Shown one piece after another: positions 22,701 to 33,499 of a stretch of DNA of 64,000 nucleotides. The position numbers were made by a program, and so were the translations under genes. This DNA is from Papio anubis (Eukaryota; Chordata; Mammalia; Primates; Cercopithecidae), in contig NC_044991.1 in the NCBI RefSeq assembly GCF_008728515.1, positions 39,140,968 to 39,204,967 on the forward strand, read 5' to 3'. The notes beneath the pieces are model-generated. The model worked only from the letters and a program-made list of their open reading frames with translations. It had not been told where the DNA came from and searched no databases. Positions within the stretch are counted from its first letter, which is position 1; each line of letters starts with the position of its first letter.

Positions 22701-24835
22701 CATGGCTGAGCAGAAATGCCACCCAGAGAGAATCTTGGACAGGTCTGAGACAGGCACGCCTCCCCACACCTCTGGATCCTCCCGTCCATCTCCTACCCTG
22801 ACAGCCACATCTCTGCTTCCCCACTTTGCCCACTGGCATGGTCTTTTTGGACATGATTGGTTTGCTTTCCCCCAATCTACTACAAGATCCCTGCAGGGCT
22901 GCAGAGACTTTTTCAAACAGTAGGATACAAATCTACACCAATCCTCTTCACAGGGACAGGCTGAGACAGGTGGTAGCCTGTGGCCAGCCAGGCTCACAGG
23001 TGGCAGGTGCAGCACTTGTTGCGGGTGCCTGCAGATACCCTCGCCGGCCATGCACCCTGCTGCTGTGAGCTCTGGCTGCTCCTGGCTCTCAGCTGCCCCC
23101 ATGTCCAGAGAAGCCGCTTGCTTAGGAGTCACACATTTCTCCTGCCCCATGCAAGGGGCAGCCAGGGGCTAGTGAGTGGCTGACTGGGTCTACAAAAAGT
23201 GGTCCCTTTGACCCAAGATAAGATCAACTGTGTGATGTTGCTTGTGCTCCAGAGAACACTATGGATCAGCCAAACCCAAGCAGAGACATCATCCCAACCT
23301 GACCTTCATCCCCAGCCTATCCTTCTTCCCTCCCTCAATTACTCACCTGCCCACAAATCAGGCTCGCTAATCAGAAACAGTGGGTAACCCACAGAAGGAG
23401 GTTTAGATTCCTTTTTCATTTCCACCTTCACAAAAGAGATGAGTTACTGCAGCAGCACCTCCTCCGGCTTCCCTGGCTTTCTGAGCCTGTCTGCACATAC
23501 AGAGTTTGGTCCACTCTGAAGACAGTTTTACTATCCCTGGAGTTCCCTGTCACTTACAATTTGGAAACTCCTGGAAGGAGAAAACTGCTTTAACAATGCA
23601 AACTCACATTCAGAACTACTAGGACAGTGTGGTATTGACGGTCTGCATGTTATTTCAAAGCAACAGGAACCTCAGATGTACACCACCGAGGCGGCAATGG
23701 CTCACAAGAACATCACGCGCCTCTAGTTTCAGACACCATTAGATAAACTCCAGTAGTCACAGCAGTTGTTGCAGTGTGACCCGAAGCCCCCACTGGCAGT
23801 CATGTGCATCTGTGATGATTTTCGGGGGGGGAGGAAAAAATGAATGCTTTATTAATAAAGCTTTACTGGTCAACAAGATTTTCCAAGACATTGGAAGAAA
23901 CTAACAGAAGAAGGCATCAAAACCAGCATGTTCAACCTGGTTAAACTGATCATCTCTGCTAGGCCCCTGGGGTTGGGCAGCTTAAAGGAAGACAGAAGAG
24001 ACTCAGGACAACCACAGATTGTGCTTCTCCTACACCACAGACCATGGGACCCCATACAGTCCAATGAGGGCTATAGGACCTAGGGGGCAGCTTCCCAGCC
24101 TTGGACTAGTGCCAAGGCTGCTCACAGGGTCCCCAGGTTGTATCCAGGCAGTTTCCTCACCCATGCCTCCACTCTCTCCAGTTCCCAAAGGCAAAGCCAT
24201 CGAGGGGGATCTTTGAGATCCCTCAGGCTGGCGGTCTGGACCCTTGGGGTGAAAACAATGTGACAGAGTTGTGTGGATCAAATCAGTTACCTGCTAACAT
24301 GGCACACCTCTCTGGCCCTGCAGACACGCAACTGATGCTTGTCCAAGCTCCTCAGCCACACCCAGCTGAACTGAATGGAGGAAGGAAGGGTCAGCCACCC
24401 TGGGGTCACCATCCTCTGATGGGCTAACAAATGTCCCAAGGAAGCGCCCTCTTCTCCAATAGCGCCCAGTGCCTCTTGTGTCCAGCTGGCCCCTTCCAGT
24501 TGCTCATGCAGGTCCTCAGGTGAGCAACGAGCCCTGTTACTCATATCCTAGCCCAGCTGTGGGAGACAGCCTTGGGGGTGCTTGGAGAGGCTGCTGGCAG
24601 TGGGATCCCCAGTTGCAGGAGGTGGCACTAGAAAGGCAAGGTGCTATTTAGAAAACACACAACCTGTTGCTTTTATCTGAGGGTACTGGGGCTGTTTCTC
24701 CCGTTGTGCTTCATACAGGTTTACTGCATCTCAAACACTGCGCAAGGAGCATAAGAGACGGACAGGGCTGCCTCCAGGCCTGGCCCCAGACACTGTAATT
24801 TTGGAAAGACTCATTCTTACTCTGTGTTGTTTTAA
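19776..24835. other. Long, mostly unique intergenic stretch
   Basis: I could not assign interspersed repeats with confidence in these 5 kb. A weak L2-like stretch may lie at 21585-21660, and 20290-20350 ('tcaaaggctgcagaaagatcaagaag') recalls an old repeat I cannot name. 22130-22300 is AT/GC-balanced, repeat-free and looks like possible conserved non-coding DNA. Minus frames of 158-159 codons at 22396-23150 overlap plus frames and have no domain. Confidence 0.35.
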
Positions 24836-24857
24836 AAATAAATAAATAAATAAATAA
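24836..24857. repeat. (AAAT)5 microsatellite
   Basis: Pure AAAT units following a T-rich/A-rich run. Confidence 0.95.
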
Positions 24858-24981
24858 GCTTTTCTCAAAGAGCTCCAGTGATTGCATCACACTTCCTCTG
24901 GTGTGATTAACACTTTTCCTCACACTGTGATTCCCAACTGCATCCCAACCTCAGGAGTGGGTCCTCCCACGAATTTGGCGG

Positions 24982-25000
24982 GTGTGTGTGTGTGTGTGTG
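24982..25000. repeat. (GT)n microsatellite
   Basis: Nine uninterrupted GT units followed by imperfect CGTG/GTGT. Confidence 0.93.
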
Positions 25001-25259
25001 CGTGCAAGCACCCGTGTGTGTGCTGGATGAGAGATGGGAATAAAACTCTTTTTTTGGGTGAAGTGGAGGGGAGAAGGGAAAGAGAAGGAGAGGAGGAAGA
25101 GAAAGATCAATAATAATACCAATGATCATCGACGTCCTTGTTGAAACAATCAGCATCCCAAGGACAGGAGGTGTGCCTTCGGTGTGTCTTGTCTGGCCAC
25201 CCCCTTCGCATGCTGTAGAGACCCAATACCAGACCAGGGTAGAGACCAGGACACCAGGG

Positions 25260-25300
25260 TCATCTATAATGAGCTGAACTGGTCAGCTCATTATAGATGA
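25260..25300. repeat. Perfect 18-bp inverted repeat with 5-base loop
   Basis: Left arm TCATCTATAATGAGCTGA (25260-25277), loop ACTGG (25278-25282), right arm TCAGCTCATTATAGATGA (25283-25300). It is a perfect hairpin in either strand and is not part of a repeat I know. It abuts the 5' edge of an L1M 3' fragment. Confidence 0.97.
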
Positions 25301-25690
25301 ACACTGGAAATCACACAAATGTCCATCAGTTCTCACAATAAAACTGTGAACGGCAACAATAATGAATAACTTACAACTAGACATGACCACGTGGATGAAT
25401 CTCACAAGCATAACACTCAGCCAGAGAACAGACACACAGATGACAAACGGCACAAGAACAGGCAGAGCTGCTCTCTGCTGTTAGAAGCTGGGACAGTGAT
25501 CACTCCTGCAGGGGGTGACTAGGAAGGACCACGTGCAGGTTTCAGGGATGCAGCTCCTGCTCTCTTTCTTAATCTGGCAGCTGCTGTCTAGTTAGTGAAA
25601 ATTCATCAAGCTATATATACGTATGATAGATACCCTTTTCTGTACATATATTGAACTTTAAAAAAAGTTTTAAATAAAGTAACAAAATGA
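25301..25690 (+). mobile_element. L1M 3' end fragment
   Basis: Sense text 'ctggaaatcacacaaatgtccatcagt', 'gtggatgaatctcacaagcataacactcagcc', 'aatctggcagctgctgtctag' and 'gaaaattcatcaagctatat...ttgaacttta' follows the old L1 3' UTR to its end. Confidence 0.75.
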
Positions 25691-26863
25691 TTCACATTCT
25701 CTCTGCACCAAAACCATCTTTGTCACTTCCTATTTGGGTTGAAAATAGAAAAGGCAGCAGGAAAATGTTACAGCCGCTCAGGCACCCATAAAATCGACTG
25801 AAAGTAAAACCGACAGACATGAAACTCGGGCCCAGGCTTAAATCAGAAGGCGAGGTGGAGGCTGTGAGGAAAGTGGGGGAGCAGGCTGCAATTTGGTGAG
25901 AAGGAGGCCAAACCAAGAGCCCCTCATGAGAGCTGCATATCTCTCCTGTTCAGTCTCCCTCTTACCAAGAGCGAATCTCAATCCAGCTGAATTCAGCCAC
26001 AGGTCAATGCCGATGCTGTTGTCCATTCAATGACAAGATGGAGGAGAAGAGACAGGTCCTATGCATGGAGAGCAGGGGAAGGATCAGCTTAGAGCCCAGA
26101 TTCCAGCCTGGCCCTGCTGGTGTTTGGTTGTTTCAGAGAGACTGGACCCAAGTGGAGCTAGCACATGACAGGAACAGACGCTGAACCCAGAAAGCAGATA
26201 CCCGTGACTTGAAAGGGACACCACACCAGGCCTTCTCGGAAGGTAATTCTCATGAAATCCCTTCTCAGGATGACTTACAGATGGCAAAGCGGGTGAAGAT
26301 GGGCAGCTGAGGCAGGGGAAGAGCAGATGGCCAGCCGGCTAACCAAATCCAGGTGCACGACCCACACCAGACACTGACACCCGACTGCAGGCCCAGGAAC
26401 ACCAGGTGCTGAAATTCCTCCCAACTTCTCTTTTCATGGCAGAAAGAACTTCAGAAGGAAAGTGAAATGGATGGATATCTGCAGCTCCTGAAACCCAGAG
26501 GGTCTTTAAACTCAAAATGTGAAGAATCCTAATGAAACAGAGCTAATCAAATGTTTGTTGGGTTGCCATAATTTCTCATCATCATCATTTCAGGCCAAGT
26601 GCTATACAGTGTAATGAATATCACATTTTACAGTTCGTCGCAAGGCTTGGAAGTGCCCAGAGCGTAGGTGGTTCCTTGGAGAATAATAGCCCAGAAAAGA
26701 AGAGGGAAACTCTACTGAAAAATAAAGAGTGAGGTTTATAAACATGAGCCACCATCCCCAAGGGACACTTCCTCTCTCCATCTCCACAGTTGCATCCCTC
26801 TCTCTCTGCGGGTGTCTGTCACAGCTGTTGACCTTTCAGTATGCCCTTGGTGCTCATGTTAAG
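25691..26863. other. Unique intergenic sequence
   Basis: No gene or repeat recognised. Confidence 0.4.
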
Positions 26864-27182
26864 TTTGTTTGTTTTTTGTTCGTTTTGTTTTGTTTTTGAG
26901 ACAGGGTCTCACTTTGTCACCCAGGCTGGAGTGAAGTGGCGCAATCATAGTTTACTGCAGCCTCAAAGCCTGGGCTCAAATGATGCTCCCTCCTCAGCCT
27001 CCCCAGTGGCTGGGAATACAGGCATGCACCACTATGCCTGGCCAATGTTTGCATTTTTTTTTTGTAGAGTTGGGGTCTTGCTATGTTGCCAAGGCTGGTC
27101 TCAAGCTCTTGGCCTCAAGCAATCCTCCCACCCCAGCCTTCCAAAGTGCAAGATTATAGGCATGAGCCACCATGACAAGCCT
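26864..27182 (-). mobile_element. AluJ-like element
   Basis: Full-length minus-strand Alu with a G-interrupted T tail (TTTGTTTTTTG...). It has many CpG losses and J-type bases. A 181-codon plus frame (26841-27386) reads across it and is Alu-derived, not a gene. Confidence 0.92.
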
Positions 27183-27404
27183 GCTTGTTTTTTCTCTAAA
27201 ACTAGTGTAGAATGGAGGATAGAAGCATACTATGATATATGGGCCGGTCTATCAACCCCCTGGGAGGGATGGAGACTCCAAGCTTCTCCAGGAAAGCACT
27301 GCTGGCTTCCCCCTGAGCTCTCCTGTGGAATGAACCCATATCACTCACTATCAACAGCCCCTGCACACTCCCATGCTGCTTTTTAAGGACACTTCACAGG
27401 TGGC

Positions 27405-27550
27405 ATGAGAGTCTTTTGATTGTACATGCCTGTTCTCCCTACTGGACTCTAGGTGCCTTCAAAGCAAGGACTGTGTCACATATGCTATTTAGACCCATAT
27501 GCTACCAACAGAGCGTGGCCCCCCAATAAAACTTGGTTGAATTATATCAA
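27405..27550 (+). repeat. L2 LINE 3' end
   Basis: 'ctactggactctaggtgccttcaaagcaaggactgtgtcac' through 'cccaataaaacttggttgaatt' is the L2 3' terminus. Confidence 0.75.
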
Positions 27551-29302
27551 ATTAAATGATGAATAATTTCAAAAAAAGAAAAGTTCGCCATGAGATTGAA
27601 GAAGGGGTCAGGACACTGGAGTTAAATTAGGCCTTGAAATTTGACTCATACGTGAGCACTTCACAAGTGTTCAAAGAAAGAGTGAAACTATTTCTTCATT
27701 GGGTTTGTCACCCAGTGTTCATGGTGTTAAATGCATTTATGATCAACATGCACCTTGACCCTGAAGACTATGGACTGGTTCTTCATCTTAAAGGTAGGCT
27801 GGAGCAGAAATCTGGAGGCTCCAGGTACAGGCTGCAGGGCTCAGTTGCACCTTGTAGGTAATGGAAAAACTGGAACATACGAATGGATGTTCTGCAGGGG
27901 ATGCATCTGTTAGCATCTCAAAGCTACTGCAGGAAGCCCAGTCCATGGGATGTGCTGGAACAGTCAGGAGGAAGGGGTTGGGGTCTAGAGGGCCAGACAG
28001 GTAAGGAGCCAGAAGGTGCAAGTACAAGGTGTCAAGAATCTGGACTTGAGGGGAGATGAGATGGCAGTCCAGATGAGGGGCCATGGGAGAGATGCTGTGA
28101 AGGAGCTAGTACAGAGACCCAGCTTCCCAGACGCTGCTCTGATGAAGACACAGGAATTCAGGAGGCTCAGGTATTCAACCTAGGTGTGTAAATAGGAAGG
28201 GACCCTAGTGTAGGAGGTAAGTCCATGAATTTTGCTTTAGATCAAGGCAGAGCACCTGAGTGAAAATAAATGTTTCTTCTTGCACCATACAGGGACCCAG
28301 AGCCGTGGCTAGTCCTTTTTACAAACTGGAGAGAGCACCACCCTACCTCACCTTACTCCCACAGTGGGTCGGGGCATAGGCAGGGAAGATGAGTGGGTAG
28401 CACCTTCATGCACATTTGAAAAAGGCAGCTCTTGCTCCAAGCAGCTACAGCTCCAGGCCAGGGTCTCAGTCCCACTCAAACAGAAGCAGACGTCCTATGC
28501 AAGGCATGCCTTGTGCCACCACATTAAATGGCCCTGATAGAGCACTATTGAGATTTAAAGGACAGTAGAGGATATAAGAAATGAGTCAAGTATTCTAGGG
28601 TAGAAAATAGCCGGAGTGGGCACGTTAACTCGGCAGCATTTAACTCAGTGTGTGCGAGTTTACAATGCGGAAACAATGCCAACAGCTTCTACACAGTCAC
28701 ACCGTATTCCAGGCCAGTGCCAGCTAAGGCTGGAGGAACAGAGAGACTTCTTGACACCCTCCCCTGGGAACAGATGATTATAAAGAGTGTCTGTGACCAC
28801 AGGGCTGGAAATCAAAGCCCAGGGCCAACCATCAAAATAATAAGTACTGTGCAACAGAAATGGTATTCATTATCATAGGTGCTGTTCCTCTTCCCAGACC
28901 CTTTAGAAATACCTTCTGTTCACCTTCTGTTCATGGCCTCATTTCTTCAGAGCACGCCAATGGTATCACGGTGCTCCTGTGCACCTGCAGCTCCCTCTGA
29001 AATCAGCAAAGCCACCATCCATGGGAGACTCAGGAGTTAAGTCTGGAGTAGTGAGGATGCTAGATCCCATCTCATAAAGAAAGGAAGCTCATCCTCCTTT
29101 CTACCCCAAGAAGGTCTGCATTTTTCTCTCTCGATATTGCTAGGCTCTCAATAAAGTAGCCTGTGCTTCACTAACATAGAAGGGTCTCAATCTCGGCATT
29201 TCATCTGAAGTGCAGTCATGCAAGGAGCGAACCATATGCTTGAGTGTGTGACCATGTACAGAGGGCAAAATCACAGCACCTGCTGGCTGCCCTGTTTCAC
29301 AG
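27551..29302. other. Unique intergenic sequence
   Basis: No repeat family assigned; short frames only. Confidence 0.4.
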
Positions 29303-29495
29303 CAGTGCTTCTCAAACTTCTCTTTCACAGGCAATACATGTCAACTGAGTTAAGTAAACTTTCCTGGGTCTCATCCTCAGAGGCTCCCATTCAGCAGGTT
29401 GGGATGGGGCCCATGACTGCATTTCTAACAAGTTCACAGGGGACCTAGGCAATGCTGATGCTGCTATTGCAAGGTTCTCACTTTGAAAAACATGG
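29303..29495. mobile_element. MER20-like hAT-Charlie non-autonomous DNA transposon
   Basis: Starts CAGTGCTTCTCAAACTTC and ends CTCACTTTGAAAAACATG, diverged terminal inverted repeats of the hAT-Charlie type. Between them are 'cccattcagcaggttgggatggggccc' and 'gcatttctaacaagttcacag...tgatgctgatgctgct'. Confidence 0.85.
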
Positions 29496-29755
29496 GTTTA
29501 TACTATTAGCAAAACTTATGACATGCAGAAGAAATCTGAGTTGTGCAATCTCAATGGCTCTGTGGAACCAACAGAAAATAACATTTACAAAAGTAACGCT
29601 CATGAAATAAAAACAAATAATGATACAGGGCATGCTCAGAGCAAAACCATAGTACTCTGGCTATAAATTAGCCTTAGAAGGTAGCGTCTTTCAGGAGGCT
29701 AGAGGTTTAAAATCAATGATCAAATTGGAGAGAAATTAGTATTACCAATATAAAG

Positions 29756-29890
29756 ACAACTTAGCGTAAATGCTCTCATTCTACAGATAAGGAAACTGAG
29801 AACAGAAAATGACATGCAGAAAGTTAACAGCTGAAGTGAGATTAGAACTCCTGTCTCTTGACTCACTGTCCAGCACTCCTGTTGTAGGCA
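29756..29890 (-). repeat. MIR SINE
   Basis: 'gctctcattctacagataaggaaactgagaacagaaaatgac' and 'gattagaactcctgtctcttgactc' are reverse-complement MIR. Confidence 0.8.
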
Positions 29891-31249
29891 ATGCCCTTCA
29901 CTCTTGTGAACCAAGTTTCCTGTCCCTGAATGATTTCATGACAGGAACTACAAAGATGCAGGAGCATCATGAAGTTATACTGTCCTTCGTAGCAGAAAAT
30001 ACAGATTAGTCCTGCACAATATCAACATAAAAGATTTCATTCCTGGTGTCTTCTAAAATAAACCCTCACTGTGTGCTGACACTCCGAACATTAATCAGAA
30101 AAGTGCACGTGCAGGCAAGTATATTTCTTGTCCCCCCTTCCTCCTCCTTTCCTTCCTACTCTACTTTCCAATGGACTTAGAAAACTTTGGAAAACAAACG
30201 CCAAGGTGAAAGAGCCATCGTGGGACACTTATGGTACCCCAGAAGCCTGCAGGAGGATGCCTTCCCATGCAGGACAAGATGTGTCCATGTATGGTTTCCT
30301 TGGCTCAAGATGCAAGGATGATGTTCTTGCCATCTTAGGCAAAACAACTGTCCTGAGTTGCCTGGAGCAGACGTCCTTCTCCTCCCAGGCTTGGAGCTGC
30401 TGTGTGCAATTCTGTTAACGCTGCTGGCTTGTACAACCATGGGGAGCCTGGGGAGATCCCCTCCCCACCCTGGACTACTCATCGCTCTTGCGAAACTCAG
30501 TTGACAGTTAAAATTTTGTTTTCCCTTCTCAGTTTGTTATCAGAGGAACAGTCAGTATGTAGGAAAACCGAAGCAACTGACAAGAGAAGATAAGAAAAAC
30601 AAGATGTCTGTTTAAAAAGTAAAGGTCATGATGTGACGCAGTTAAACGAGATAATTTAATCTGATACTAATAACCCTCTTGGGAGTTGACTCATTTTCCA
30701 AGTTGGTAGCTCCTCCTTTGCCATCACTGTCCCATTCATACTGTGCTTTTGCCTACACTTGTCATAGAGGTTCTGGGCATTTCTGATGAGGAATGAGTTT
30801 CTGTAGAAGAAGCACAAGCTGAGGTTGAAGAGGCAAGGTGAGGACACCTGATGCCAGGTGGAGAATTCCCTCTAAATAGATTTAGACAAAAATTATAAAA
30901 GCATGCAACAAGCCTAAAGGCAGGTAGCTTAGCTGACAGAGTTCTCTATCAATAAGCAAAAGCTCTCTAGCTCCAGAGGCCTTGTCAGTGGCTTTCCCAG
31001 GTAGTGCAGGCTACTGGACTACCTCAGTGATGCCTGGAGAGTTAACATGACTGACAGCAAATTCATGCACAAAGGTGTTCAGTTAACAGTATTCAAATAT
31101 CTCAAATAAACTATAATTTTTAAAATAACCAACAAGAAATAAGTATGACCTATACAATCAACAGAATGCCAACCCGCCTGTGAGATGATAATTATTAAAA
31201 AAATTCAGTGACCTTTATTTCAAATATGTTGTCACAAAAGTGCAACATG
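29891..31249. other. Unique intergenic sequence
   Basis: Nothing assigned; overlapping frames of 96-101 codons at 30128-30482 on both strands have no support. Confidence 0.4.
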
Positions 31250-31408
31250 AAACATTCTATTTAAAAGTCAAAAATACAATATACAACATTACATTTATTT
31301 TGTGATGACCATCTCTTATTTTATTCATAAAAATATTCATAGAGTTGAACATCACAAAATAAATAGAATGTCGTATGTTGCATGTTTGACCCTTAAATAG
31401 AAATATTT
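31250..31408. mobile_element. Palindromic (MITE-like) element, family not recognised
   Basis: Two arms of about 64 bp, 31250-31313 and the reverse complement at 31344-31408, match at roughly four of five positions (for example 'tttattttgtgatg' against 'catcacaaaataaa'). They are separated by a 30-bp AT-rich loop. The structure is that of a short non-autonomous DNA transposon or fold-back element; the ends do not match MADE1. Confidence 0.7.
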
Positions 31409-31511
31409 ACTACCTACGTGAATAATATTTACACATATGACCAAATGCTAGAACACTGAAAAATATTTTGATTGTCAAGGGCAGCATAATTTTAACTCAA
31501 TTTCTTCTATT

Positions 31512-31553
31512 TCTTATTATTACTTATATAATCTTATTATTACTTATATAATC
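31512..31553. repeat. Two tandem copies of a 20-bp AT-rich unit
   Basis: The unit 'tcttattattacttatataa' occurs twice in direct succession. Confidence 0.93.
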
Positions 31554-31624
31554 TGCAGTATTCCACCACAAGACGTAAGTTAGCTTCCATTTAGTTGGTA
31601 CAATGTCACCTGGGAAAAAAGTAA

Positions 31625-31750
31625 TCATCCAATAAATACTTGAGCCTCTCCTCTATACGAGGCACTGGGCATACAGCCATGAACGCCCCAGACCAAGTTC
31701 CTGCTCTTAGGGAGCTGACATTCTAGCTAGGGGAGGGTGACAACAATAAC
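31625..31750 (+). repeat. Ancient interspersed repeat, class uncertain
   Basis: 'aataaatacttgagcctctcctctatacgaggcactgggcatacagccatgaa' and 'cttagggagctgacattctagctaggg' form a common old mammalian module. A second copy lies at 44330-44535. I do not know its class with confidence. Confidence 0.6.
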
Positions 31751-31901
31751 ATTAGCTAAAAAATATATAATCAAGTGATAACAAGTTACACATTAATGTA
31801 AATTTCCATGTGATGGGTGTGCACACACAGCCAATCACTCCAGGACTTCCTGTTCCTGTTCTGCAGAGAGTTAGATCATGGCCAATATTCAACACACTGG
31901 G

Positions 31902-32407
31902 TGCGTGGGTTTCCTATTGCTGCTGTAATAAATTACCACCAACTTAGTGGCTTTCAACAGCCCCATGCAGTTCTGGAAGTCAGAATCCTAAAGAAGGCTT
32001 GCTAGGCTAAATTTAATGTGTCAGCAGGACTGCATTCCTACTGGAAGCTCTTGGGAAGAATCTGCAGCCTTGCCTTGTCCAGCTCCTGGAGGCACCCACC
32101 CCCCCATTCCTTGGCTCGTGGCCTCTTCCATCTTCAAGCCAGTAATGACATCATTCTGACCTCGGCTTCTGTTGGCACATCACCTTCTCTGGCTGACTCT
32201 CCTGCCTCCCTGTTTCACAGGAACAATGTGATAGCACGGAGCCCACCCTGATAAGCCAGGATCATCTCACGATTCCAAGGTCAGCTAACTTGCAACCTGA
32301 ATTCCATCAGCAACTTGAACTCCTCCTTGATGTGTAACATAACAAACTCACAGGTCCCAGGGATTCTGACATAAACATCTTTTGGGAGCACTATTCTGCC
32401 AACCACA
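31902..32407 (-). mobile_element. MLT1-type LTR (ERVL-MaLR)
   Basis: Reading the minus strand from 32407 it starts 'tgtggttggcagaat' and ends '...caataggaaacccacgca'. The text 'cttggctcgtggcctcttccatcttcaagccagtaatgac' and 'ctgataagccaggatcatctc...aaggtcagctaac' are MLT1 landmarks. Flanks CTGGG (31897) and CTGAG (32408) may be a decayed 5-bp target duplication. Confidence 0.8.
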
Positions 32408-32499
32408 CTGAGGTAACTCTTTGTCCAACTTCCTGGCAGAAATATTCAGAAATGTCTTTCCTCAGAGATGTTTACCATGGGGAAAATAGTATAAGAGTG

Positions 32500-32640
32500 T
32501 TTTCTCAGAAAGTGTAAGTTCAAAACTACCCTGTCTACCTGTTTTTCACTTTGGGCAAGTTACTTTAATTTAAATGAGGATAATAATCACCTAATCCATG
32601 GTTCTGCAGATAATTATGTGGGGTAAACCATAGAAACAGG
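32500..32640 (+). repeat. MIR SINE
   Basis: 'actttgggcaagttactttaatttaaatgaggataataatcacctaa' is sense MIR. Confidence 0.75.
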
Positions 32641-33499
32641 TGTGAGCCTAAAAAATGCTAAGACAGAGTAGTTAATATCGGATAGCTTTAGTTGTTCCCA
32701 AATCCCAATTTCTTTTTCTTTGTAACAAACTAAAAATTTCAAGCTAAAATCTGAACAGGCATTCTGTGATACACGGTAATTAGCCAATGGCATGTGATTC
32801 ACCCTTTCCCACGTTCCCACTGAAGGAAATGCAGAGATGCATAAAAGAAGCTGAGTGTGGATGAGTGCCTAATACACAAGGGATTGTGACACATGGAGTG
32901 TGGAAGGGCACATGGGTCCCCAGGTGTGAATCCCAGCTCAGAAACATGAGGCATTTGCTGCAGAAAGGAACTGTTGTAAAGGGCATCCCCCATCAATATG
33001 TCTTTCTATACCCATCCATTCAGAGACCCCAGTTCCTGGAAATGCAACTCAACTAGTTAAAGCAGCAAAAGGAGGGTGGTATGCAGCCTTCTGGAGATTA
33101 ACGGAATAGAGGGGCGATGGAAAGAGCCACAAGAGGGATCAAACCAGGGGGGCAGACTTTCACCCACTGTCTCTAGATATAAGAACTAGGAAGAACTATC
33201 ACTGATCAAAATTATAATGAATAAGGCTCCACCTCGATATTCTAACTACAAGGCAGCAGGAGAAGGAGATCCCCTCTCAGGCAAGCTGAGTCACCCTAGA
33301 AAAGTCAACATAAACAGTGGAAGATTGACCAGGGAGCATGCACATCAACCACCCCTTCAGCATAAGTGATGCTCACAGCAACCTGACCCTTGTGGCCAGG
33401 TGAGAGTGGCGAGGGTGCTGAAGGGACAGGAGGGTCTGTTCACAGGCACACCCCTGGCCTGGACCTTCTCTTTCAAAGGTTGATAACTCAAGACAACTT
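32641..33499. other. Unique intergenic sequence
   Basis: No repeat or gene recognised. Confidence 0.4.

Noticed and set aside
22396..23150. Two overlapping 158-159 codon minus frames
   Set aside because: No recognisable domain, overlapping plus frames of similar length, low-information composition; expected occasionally by chance in 64 kb.
26841..27386. 181-codon plus-strand frame
   Set aside because: It reads across an AluJ; the translated text is antisense-Alu in character with unrelated flank.
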